From NCBI GenBank assembly GCA_018269055.1, contig JAFDVI010000022.1, forward strand, positions 1 through 64,000: DNA of 64,000 bases. Reading direction: 5' to 3'. Source of the stretch: Acidobacteriota bacterium. Lineage in GTDB: Bacteria; Acidobacteriota; Blastocatellia; RBC074. Each line of letters opens with the position of its first letter. The first letter of the stretch is position 1. Below, one piece after another: positions 58,701 through 64,000 of the stretch. Made by a program: the position numbers and the translations under genes. The notes under the pieces were generated by a model, which searched no databases, had not been told where the DNA came from, and saw only the letters and a list, made by a program, of their open reading frames with translations.

Positions 58701-59293
58701 CCAGTCACAACATCCCACAGTCGCACACTCTTGTCATTGGAACCGGTTAGAGCGAACTTTCCATCTGAGCTAAAGGAGTAGACATAAACCTGCGCGTCTT
58801 TGTAGTCGAGTTGAAGGGACTTTCCTGCAACTTGTTCGCTAGTAGTCTGAGTTCCCCTTATCATCGGTCTCAGTTGTAGTCGGCAGGCTTCGAGTATCAT
58901 CGCGTAGCTCTGCTCACGCTCCTCCAGCAGCCAGTTGATGTATAGGAATTGTGCCAGCGAGCGTTTAATTTGAGCCTCATCCAGCCGCAGCGGAATAAAC
59001 CGGCGCTCTCGATTCAGTGGTTCACGAAACCGAAATGTGTACTCCTCCAGCCGCACCCAGTCGGAATGGTAGGCATTCGCCGACATGCACAACACGAGCA
59101 CGCGGGAGGCTTCCAGCCCTTCCTCGATCCTGGCCGAAGCGCTGTCACCCGCGCGGAGTTCCCACGCATCTTCAAAAACACCAGGCCACACGCGCAGCCC
59201 GTCGGCCCGCAACCGCTCTGCAATGGCGCGCACCGTGTCTATGTCTTTTGCTGAGTAGGCAAGGAATACATCGTATTTGAAATTGTCAGCCAT
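55766..59293 (-). CDS. TIR-WD40-Roc/COR-like GTPase-zinc ribbon-TIR protein
   Basis: A 1175-residue multidomain protein from ATG 59293 (GAGGTGAAGAGA upstream). In order: TIR domain 1 (residues 5-135: KYDVFLAYSAKDIDTVRAIA, and SDWVRLEEY with Glu83 four residues after Trp79); seven WD40 repeats (163-447) each with (V/L/I)RLWD-type ends, one full propeller; a Ras/Roc-like GTPase (475-645) with P-loop GDTGVGKS, switch II WDLAGQ, G4-like SRTD and G5-like TSAFTG; a COR-like region (655-870: LVLLDPTRVDAYASAVLV); zinc ribbon CKDC/CPIC (941-944, 966-969); TIR domain 2 (1018-1152: KYDVFLSHNSKDKVVVERIA, GKWHIIE with Glu1090). TIRs are NAD-cleaving or scaffolding; bacterial TIR/WD40/GTPase proteins are known in conflict or signalling systems. 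No partner is obvious. Codon use is like that of the neighbours. Confidence 0.9.
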   Translation of the reverse strand: MADNFKYDVFLAYSAKDIDTVRAIAERLRADGLRVWPGVFEDAWELRAGDSASARIEEGLEASRVLVLCMSANAYHSDWVRLEEYTFRFREPLNRERRFIPLRLDEAQIKRSLAQFLYINWLLEEREQSYAMILEACRLQLRPMIRGTQTTSEQVAGKSLQLDYKDAQVYVYSFSSDGKFALTGSNDKSVRLWDVVTGQCLHILKGHTDTVQGVALSNDMRRALSGSEDGNIRLWDIENERCLRVFTEHTGGVESVAWSADHHRALSGAGDYTVRLWEVETGRCLRVFEGHTARPWCVTFSHDERSALSGSYDNTLRLWDIETGQCLRVFEGHTKTIRGIAWGTNQRRILSGSADQTIRLWDVETGQCLRVFEGHSATVLSIAWSANGRFALSSAIDRTVRLWDVEAGRCLQVLQGHSQTIQSVAWSADQRHALSGEENGSIRIWDLSEFVSEAKEQKIVVPALLSSKYQVQYTNAKVLLVGDTGVGKSGLAERLVHKRFVPTKSSHARKAYILNSTMVTEPSGISINQETVLWDLAGQPAYRLVHQLSMDDATLACVLFDCRNESNPFEGAAYWSQVLDQARTNTPLKKLLVASRTDVGGLPAGKERIESFAREHGFDAFLPTSAFTGEGCDQLLEEIRRGIPWEHVPKVTTTATLAELRNYVARLKGERDGTETTTNLQLTTNHLFTVAELHEGFSAHFGQKIPLEEFISHLERLEATDAVDLLVFRTTGAEPRPETLVLLDPTRVDAYASAVLVTAKDEPDGPGHLLESRVRDGEFKLDVEERIPDRESERHVLWYVMESLLARDLALRERIKGNDYFVFPSQCTAELRFPGTAAFGVAFGFAGPVRSIYATLIAQLAHYEGFKKRDFYQDAAAYRAETGGRCLIRLHDFGHGKGELELSFETETQESVRQGFLEFVNDHLESKSRPGSVTRRHAYHCKDCRNPFEDRVVRLRLDARKKNLLCPICEKKTPLVNLLAKPSVAAEIVAAQIATDAKAGRQRMTADFVIKAKKEEGKYDVFLSHNSKDKVVVERIAQKLLKVGLRPWLDKWDLVPGETVLEAMEKAINTIPCAALFFGPADTGKWHIIEIRKYVEKWASGDARMIPVVLHGVEGTPELPVFVGQTLWVDMRDWEADDNDGFYRLVCGILGKAPGDSPMRKFGVRDVAEWQKFGR
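57953..58807 (-). repeat. Seven tandem WD40-coding repeats (126-base unit) within the TIR-GTPase gene
   Basis: Each unit of about 42 codons ends with a version of TVRLWDVETGxCLRVFEGH. Neighbouring units are close at the protein level (e.g. RLWDIETGQCLRVFEGHTKT and RLWDVETGQCLRVFEGHSAT) and share stretches at the DNA level, so unequal exchange between units is possible. Confidence 0.88.
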
Positions 59294-59317
59294 TCTCTTC
59301 ACCTCGCTGAGTTATGC

Positions 59318-59406
59318 ATGCGGTACGGGGAGTGGTAGTAACCTAGTCTTGCGCGGTGGTGCTGTCCTTGGAAGCTACCAAGTCGCCACCGCTCCTTGTA
59401 CCGCAT
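59318..59406. repeat. Intergenic palindrome (atgcggtac...ggtag type) ahead of the TIR gene
   Basis: The left arm atgcggtacggggagtggta starts at 59318; the right arm cgccaccgctccttgtaccg starts at 59384 and ends gcat at 59406. They are an imperfect inverted repeat. The type, with atgcggtac at its tips, recurs between genes in acidobacterial genomes. It fills nearly the whole 118-base gap between ackA and the TIR gene, so the promoter of that gene overlaps it or lies inside ackA. Confidence 0.65.
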
Positions 59407-59411
59407 CGAAG

Positions 59412-60653
59412 CTACTGTCGAACATTGTGAACGCATCGCACGGTGTCGCGCGCGATCAATAATTCTTCGTCGGTTGGGATGACGTAGGCTTTTAACCGCG
59501 AATCGGCGGCGCTGATCAAGCCTTCGTTGCCGCCAATCTTTGCGGAATTGGCGGAGGTGTCCAACTGCAAGCCGCACCATTCTAATCCTTGGCAAATGCG
59601 GGAGCGGATTTCGGCGGAGTTTTCCCCGATGCCTCCGGTGAAAACGACGGCGTCGGCTCCGCCCATTGCCGCCAGGTATGCGCCGATGTATTTGCGGGCG
59701 CGGTAACAGAACAATTCGATGGCCAGCAAGGCGCGGCGGTCGTTGTTTTCGCGGGCTTCTTCCAGCAATTCGCGCATGTCGTTCGTTAAGCCAGAAATCC
59801 CCAACAAGCCGGATTGTTTGTTCAGCAGGCCTTCGATCTCCTGTGCCGTCAACCCTTCTTTCGACATCAGAAAATCAATGATCGAAGCGTCAATGTCGCC
59901 GGAGCGCGTTCCCATCACCAGCCCTTCCAGCGGCGTCATGCCCATCGAAGTGTCAATCGAATCACCGGCTTTGATCGCTGCGGCGGAACATCCATTGCCC
60001 AAATGCAAGGTGATGATGTTGACCGCTTCGCGCGGGAGGTTCAGCAGTTGGCGATAGCGATAGGCTACGTAGCGGTGCGAAGTGCCGTGAAATCCGTAGC
60101 GGCGAACTTTATGACGACGATAAAACTGGTAGGGCAGGGCATACAGGTACGCGTGTTCGGGCAGCGTTTGATGGTAGGCGGTGTCGAAGACGGCGGCTTG
60201 CGGCATTCCCGGCCCGAGCAGTTCGCGCGCGGCCAGAATGCCTTTGATATTGGCAGGGTTATGCAGCGGCGCGAGGTCAATGCAGTCTTCGATACCGTGC
60301 AGCACTTCGTCACTGATCAAGACGGATTGCTTGAATTGTTCGCCGCCGTGTACGACGCGGTGGCCGACGGCGTGAATGTCCGTGACACTTTGGACTTCAT
60401 CCAATCCTGATTCTGGAGAGCAGAGCCAGCGGACGATGAAATCCACAGCCGCACGGATATCTCGAAGTTGCGCGGTAGAACGCTGTTTCGCCAGGTTTTC
60501 GACTTGGAGCGAGCAGACGGCCTCGCCGCCAATGCGTTCGATCACCCCGCGCGCCAACCGGCGATCTGCGTTTTGCGCAATCTGTTCCAGGTCGGTGGCG
60601 ATAACTTGAAACTTGATGGTGGAGCTGCCGCAATTGAGAACCAGTATGTTCAT
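59412..60653 (-). CDS. ackA: Acetate kinase
   Basis: A 413-residue enzyme converting acetyl phosphate and ADP to acetate and ATP. Seen: [91 protein letters not shown] and [20 protein letters not shown]. Length is normal. No pta gene is adjacent. Its promoter should lie between 60654 and 60805. Confidence 0.97.
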   Translation of the reverse strand: MNILVLNCGSSTIKFQVIATDLEQIAQNADRRLARGVIERIGGEAVCSLQVENLAKQRSTAQLRDIRAAVDFIVRWLCSPESGLDEVQSVTDIHAVGHRVVHGGEQFKQSVLISDEVLHGIEDCIDLAPLHNPANIKGILAARELLGPGMPQAAVFDTAYHQTLPEHAYLYALPYQFYRRHKVRRYGFHGTSHRYVAYRYRQLLNLPREAVNIITLHLGNGCSAAAIKAGDSIDTSMGMTPLEGLVMGTRSGDIDASIIDFLMSKEGLTAQEIEGLLNKQSGLLGISGLTNDMRELLEEARENNDRRALLAIELFCYRARKYIGAYLAAMGGADAVVFTGGIGENSAEIRSRICQGLEWCGLQLDTSANSAKIGGNEGLISAADSRLKAYVIPTDEELLIARDTVRCVHNVRQ

Positions 60654-60719
60654 AGGGCTGGCATTACACCAAAGAATGTTCAGTGAGTGAAGCTGTGTAA
60701 GGTTTTAGGTCTGAAAATA

Positions 60720-60797
60720 GGAACCACAAAAAGCGCAAAATACACAAAAATGAAACGGTCGCGCCCTTTTGTGATTTTTGTGTGTTTTGTGGTTTCC
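60720..60797. repeat. Intergenic palindrome (ttttgtggtttcc type)
   Basis: The left arm ggaaccacaaaaagcgcaaa starts at 60720 and ends aaaaat at 60751; the right arm atttttgtgtgttttgtggt starts at 60774 and ends ttcc at 60797. The two arms are inverted copies with a few differences. A dispersed intergenic element type of this phylum. It may also act as terminator for the EEP gene upstream on the minus strand. Confidence 0.72.
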
Positions 60798-60805
60798 ATT
60801 TGTCT

Positions 60806-61564
60806 TCAAAAATGCCGAATGCGGAAGTCCGCCACAATCGGCAAATGGTCTGAAGCGATCAATGCGTTGCGGCTGCGGTGAAGTTTGGCTTCCACCAATT
60901 CCAACGCTTCGTCAAAGTAAATGTGATCCAGATGCAGAAACGGCAGCAGGCCTGGATAGGTTCGTTTGCGGCCAAGATGAATCCGAATGTCCGCACTTTG
61001 AAAATGTTCTTCCAGCAAACGCGAAGTCAACCCGCGCGTCCATTCGTTGAAATCGCCCAGCAAAACGCGCGGGCCGATATGATCCCCATTTTTCAACACA
61101 TCATCTTGCAGCAACTTTCGCGCTTGGTGACGGCGTTCGGTAAAGGACGTTCCCAAATGCACGTTGTAAATGTGCAGCGGTTGTTCGCCGTGCAGGTCAA
61201 TGTCCACGCGCAAGCATCCGCGTTGTTCTCGTCCAGCGACGCTGATGTCGTGATTGCGCGCCGTAACCATCGAAAACCGGCTCAGGACAACGTTGCCATA
61301 CGCGCCGCCTTTCAGTTGCCGGTTTTCTCCGAGCCGAAAATCCAGCTTCAGTTCGCGGGCGATGAAATGTGCCTGATCGTGTTGGTCTTCGCTGCCCTGA
61401 ATGCAGTGAACTTCCTGCAATGCGACGATGTCGGCATCAATTTCGCGCAACACTTCGACAATGCGTTCCGGGCGTAAGCGCCTGTCCATCCCCACGCATT
61501 TGTGAATGTTGTACGTCGCGACTCTAAATTGCTTTACTTCCTGCATAGAGAGCTTATTCAACAT
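60806..61564 (-). CDS. Endonuclease/exonuclease/phosphatase (EEP) family protein
   Basis: A 252-residue enzyme with the EEP motifs: [12 protein letters not shown] (metal Asn), IVALQEVHC (catalytic Glu), [10 protein letters not shown] (Asp, Asn) and [15 protein letters not shown] (Asp, His). The type with YNIHKC is common beside cardiolipin synthase/phospholipase D genes, as here; it probably hydrolyses a phosphodiester in lipids or nucleic acid. The ATG at 61564 overlaps the phospholipase gene by 11 bases; ATG 61546 is an alternative. Confidence 0.93.
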   Translation of the reverse strand: MLNKLSMQEVKQFRVATYNIHKCVGMDRRLRPERIVEVLREIDADIVALQEVHCIQGSEDQHDQAHFIARELKLDFRLGENRQLKGGAYGNVVLSRFSMVTARNHDISVAGREQRGCLRVDIDLHGEQPLHIYNVHLGTSFTERRHQARKLLQDDVLKNGDHIGPRVLLGDFNEWTRGLTSRLLEEHFQSADIRIHLGRKRTYPGLLPFLHLDHIYFDEALELVEAKLHRSRNALIASDHLPIVADFRIRHF

Positions 61565-63083
61565 CCTTCGGGGAGGTGACCTGATGGCTGACTTTGGCCG
61601 ACGCTTCGCGCAGAGCCAGTTCTTCGCGTTTGCCTTCTCGGTGAAGCTCGATGGCTTTGAAAAACAGCGATACTGCCAGCCAGGCGGCGAACACCCCCAG
61701 CGGAATGGAAATCACTCGGGGCCAAAAAACAGCCACGATGGCAAGCAGCAGCAACAGTAAACCGGCGCTGAACATAATTCGCGCTTCGGTGGGGCTGAGA
61801 ATGCGCCGGTTGCCGATGGCCGCACTGACGGCGTTGCCGATCCGCACGGCTCCGGCGGCGGTTCTGCCGGAACTCAAGGTGTCGAATTTCGCCCGCAATC
61901 GGCGAAGTCGTTTGTGTTGCGGTTTGGGGCGCTTTCGTTTTGCCGTCAACAGTATTTCCGTCGAATTCTCCAAATCTTCTAAATACATTTGTTCCATCAG
62001 TTCTCCGAAGCGTTCATCTTCGACGACAACGTCCAATTCCCAGTTGGTGATCCAGCTTGCCAAATTCAGATTTGACGAACCTACACGCGCCCAATGGCCG
62101 TCGGCGACGGCTGTTTTGGCGTGAATCATTGGGCCGTTCCATTCGTAAACGCGAACGCCTGCTTCCAGCAACGGGCGATATCCTGAACGCGACAACGCGC
62201 GCATGACGGGCAAATCAGTCGCTTGCGGAACCAGCAGGCGAACGTCAACGCCATCCATTGCTGCGGCTCTGAGCGATTGCACATAGGGCGATGTGCCCGC
62301 GAAGTACGCATCCGTCAACCACAAACTTTCCTTGGCTGCCGCCGCAATCATTTGATCCAGGCGATACAGCCCTGCGCTGTTGGGAATGCTGGCGACAACG
62401 CGCAAATTCGTGTCTCCCGCAGGCGGCAATGCTTCAGATGGGATCATCGCTTCTTCCGGCAATGGCGTTCCGGATTCGGCCCAGGTTTGCGCAAATGCGT
62501 GTTCCAATTCGGCAACAGCCGGGCCGATGACTTTGACACCTGTGTCTCGCCACGGTTCGATGCCTTTTTCCGGTTCGCCAACCCACATCTGGCCAACGCA
62601 CAATCCCGCGACAAAGCCGATCTTGCCGTCCACCGTCAGCAACTTGCGATGATCCCGCCCAAGCCAGGCCAGCGGGCTGACGAAACTTGGCGGATTGAAA
62701 CAGCGAACTTCCACGCCAGCGTGTTTCAACGCCCGCCAGAATTTATTGGAAGTTGCCGTCAGCCCCCCGGCCCAATCGTAAATCAATCGAACGGTGACGC
62801 CTGCGCGCGCCTTTTCCACTAACGCCTCGGCAAAAAGTTGGCCCTGTTCGTCTTCGTGGATGATGTAGCTTTCAAAGTGGATCGTTCGTTCGGCGGAATG
62901 AATTGCTTCCAGCCAGGCGGGATAATTCTCGCTCGCATTTTTCAGCAGGTCTACGCGATTTCCCGCAATGAGTGGCGCGCCAGCCGTACGCGCAAATGCC
63001 TGATTGGCCAGAATGCGAAACGACGAAAGCCGTGAAGATTTTGGTTGACTGATGGTTGTGGATGCCTGTTTTGCGTCTTTCAT
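61554..63083 (-). CDS. Phospholipase D/cardiolipin synthase family protein
   Basis: A 509-residue protein from ATG 63083. Two HKD motifs: [16 protein letters not shown] and [21 protein letters not shown] transmembrane hairpin lies near the C-terminus ([36 protein letters not shown]) rather than at the N-terminus as in classical cardiolipin synthase. Family members join or split phosphatidyl groups. Translation of the EEP gene is coupled by overlap. A longer frame to 63194 has no ribosome site. Confidence 0.92.
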   Translation of the reverse strand: MKDAKQASTTISQPKSSRLSSFRILANQAFARTAGAPLIAGNRVDLLKNASENYPAWLEAIHSAERTIHFESYIIHEDEQGQLFAEALVEKARAGVTVRLIYDWAGGLTATSNKFWRALKHAGVEVRCFNPPSFVSPLAWLGRDHRKLLTVDGKIGFVAGLCVGQMWVGEPEKGIEPWRDTGVKVIGPAVAELEHAFAQTWAESGTPLPEEAMIPSEALPPAGDTNLRVVASIPNSAGLYRLDQMIAAAAKESLWLTDAYFAGTSPYVQSLRAAAMDGVDVRLLVPQATDLPVMRALSRSGYRPLLEAGVRVYEWNGPMIHAKTAVADGHWARVGSSNLNLASWITNWELDVVVEDERFGELMEQMYLEDLENSTEILLTAKRKRPKPQHKRLRRLRAKFDTLSSGRTAAGAVRIGNAVSAAIGNRRILSPTEARIMFSAGLLLLLLAIVAVFWPRVISIPLGVFAAWLAVSLFFKAIELHREGKREELALREASAKVSHQVTSPKDVE

Positions 63084-63236
63084 AGTGCTTGCTATTTTGC
63101 ACAAACCGCTTACAAGCAAAATTTGAACATTGCCAGGCGTGCAACGCAACCGCGCAGTCAGAATCTCACAAAGCCAAAATTTTGCTGATGTCATCGGCGA
63201 CTGTTAAGCTGTGGCGCAGGAGAAGGAATCATCAAT

Positions 63237-64000
63237 ATGCCGCTGCTCATCAGTCCGAAGGACACACATCTTCACCGGTACAGACAAATCGCCGAAACGC
63301 TGGTCAAACATGGATTTGGCTTTTTGCTGGGCATTCTGGGACTGGATCGCTTTGTGCCGTTTCAGCGCGAATCTTCCGGTGTAGCGTCGAACAATCAATC
63401 GCTGACTCCGCCGCAACACATTCGTTGCGCGTTGGAAGAACTCGGCGCGACGTTCATCAAACTTGGCCAACTGCTTTCGACCCGACCTGATTTGTTGCCG
63501 CCGGAATACCTGCTGGAACTGGCCAAGTTGCAGGATGAAGCGCCGCCCTTTGATTCCGACTTGGCGATTGAAGTCGTAGAGTCCGAGCTTAATCAGTCCA
63601 TTCGCGAAGTCTTTGCCGAGTTTGATCGGCAACCGCTGGCCGCAGCTTCGATTGGCCAGGTGCATGCGGCGCGGTTGCTGGATGGCCGCGAAGTCATCGT
63701 CAAAATTCGTCGCCCCAATGTGGTGGATCAGGTTGAAGAAGACCTGGAGATTTTGCAGAACCTGGCTGCCGCCGCGAATCGGCGCTGGGAATTTGCCAAA
63801 CGCTATGACCTACTGGGGTTGATGCAGGAATTCGCGCTGACCTTGCGCGCCGAACTCGATTACATTCGCGAAGGCCAGAACGCCGACCGCTTTGCCGCCA
63901 ACTTCACGGCGGACAAAACAGTGCACATTCCGCAAGTGCACTGGGATACCACGACTTCACGCATTTTGACGCAGGAACGCATTCACGGCGTGAAAGTCAG
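63237..64000 (+). CDS. UbiB/AarF atypical kinase, 5' part (runs past the window end)
   Basis: An open frame from ATG 63237 (AGGAGAAGG about 9 bases upstream) to the last base, 254 codons without stop. It reads MPLLISPKDTHLHRYRQIAE, with the KxGQ motif in TFIKLGQLLSTRPDLLPPEY, the Ala-rich loop AAASIGQVHAARLLDGREV and the ATP lysine in VIVKIRRPN; then LRAELDYIREGQNADRFAAN. The catalytic DPHPGN part would lie outside. It is a paralogue of the UbiB gene at 51429 and divergent from the phospholipase gene, with 153 bases between the starts. Confidence 0.93.
   Translation, partial: MPLLISPKDTHLHRYRQIAETLVKHGFGFLLGILGLDRFVPFQRESSGVASNNQSLTPPQHIRCALEELGATFIKLGQLLSTRPDLLPPEYLLELAKLQDEAPPFDSDLAIEVVESELNQSIREVFAEFDRQPLAAASIGQVHAARLLDGREVIVKIRRPNVVDQVEEDLEILQNLAAAANRRWEFAKRYDLLGLMQEFALTLRAELDYIREGQNADRFAANFTADKTVHIPQVHWDTTTSRILTQERIHGVKV

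Overview
The window looks like a chromosomal stretch of a member of the Acidobacteriota, most likely of the Blastocatellia type. This is inferred, with no taxonomic marker such as rRNA seen. It rests on mid-range GC by eye, many Tat/Sec-exported Gfo/Idh/MocA and PQQ-propeller proteins, a full tolQ-tolR-tolA/tonB-tolB-pal-cpoB cluster, a detached atpD-atpC pair, DUF1844, multihaem cytochromes, UbiB/AarF paralogues, and many intergenic palindromes of the kind common in that phylum. No rRNA, tRNA, CRISPR array, transposase or phage gene was recognised.

Left edge (1-3100): the end of a plus-strand cluster carries a NurA-like nuclease candidate and a DpdA-like transglycosylase, the enzyme that puts 7-deazaguanine bases into DNA. 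A PIN (DUF3368)/UPF0175 toxin-antitoxin pair follows on the other strand. The rest of the modification system would lie outside the window.

3200-12500, mostly minus strand: two Gfo/Idh/MocA oxidoreductases, a PQQ-propeller protein with EF hands, a CMD-family protein, an ABM monooxygenase-like protein, an aldo/keto reductase, a DUF2255 protein, a zinc alcohol dehydrogenase and an AraC regulator. Three short relics of the C-terminus of a molybdopterin hydroxylase lie directly behind three of these genes.

13100-22500, mostly plus strand: a secreted dienelactone-hydrolase-like enzyme, atpD-atpC, a small secreted protein on the minus strand, and the Tol-Pal envelope machine. 22500-26000 (minus) holds an FHA-GAF class III nucleotide cyclase beside a class II cyclic-nucleotide phosphodiesterase, a TPR protein and a tetrahaem cytochrome. 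26400-28450 (plus) holds a small acidic protein, a HEAT-repeat protein and an exported tyrosine-phosphatase-like protein. 28500-35700 (minus) is a long gene run: dihaem cytochrome, aldehyde dehydrogenase, two unknown small proteins, alanine dehydrogenase, a PDZ-radical SAM-DUF512 protein and a GAF-GAF sigma-54 activator.

35900-39060: an ECF sigma factor, a zinc anti-sigma factor and two exported proteins. 39159-40583 is a sodium:solute symporter. 40722-48919: two palindromic operators, a TetR regulator, and an RND efflux set (adaptor, pump, TolC channel) with an ornithine-cyclodeaminase-family gene inserted before tolC. 49000-55050: DUF1844, a metallo-beta-lactamase-fold enzyme, ribF, a UbiB kinase, an SDR and a trans-acting-enoyl-reductase-like protein.

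55048-64000: a two-repeat secreted protein, then the most unusual gene of the window. It is a 1175-residue protein with the order TIR, seven WD40 repeats, Ras/Roc-like GTPase, COR-like region, zinc ribbon, TIR. Behind it come acetate kinase, an EEP nuclease/phosphatase, a two-HKD phospholipase D/cardiolipin synthase, and the 5' part of a second UbiB kinase cut by the window end. The dual-TIR protein and the dpdA/NurA pair are the best candidates for undescribed defence or signalling systems. Two heptanucleotide tandem repeats at translation starts (tolC-like gene and ribF) suggest possible slippage-based switching.
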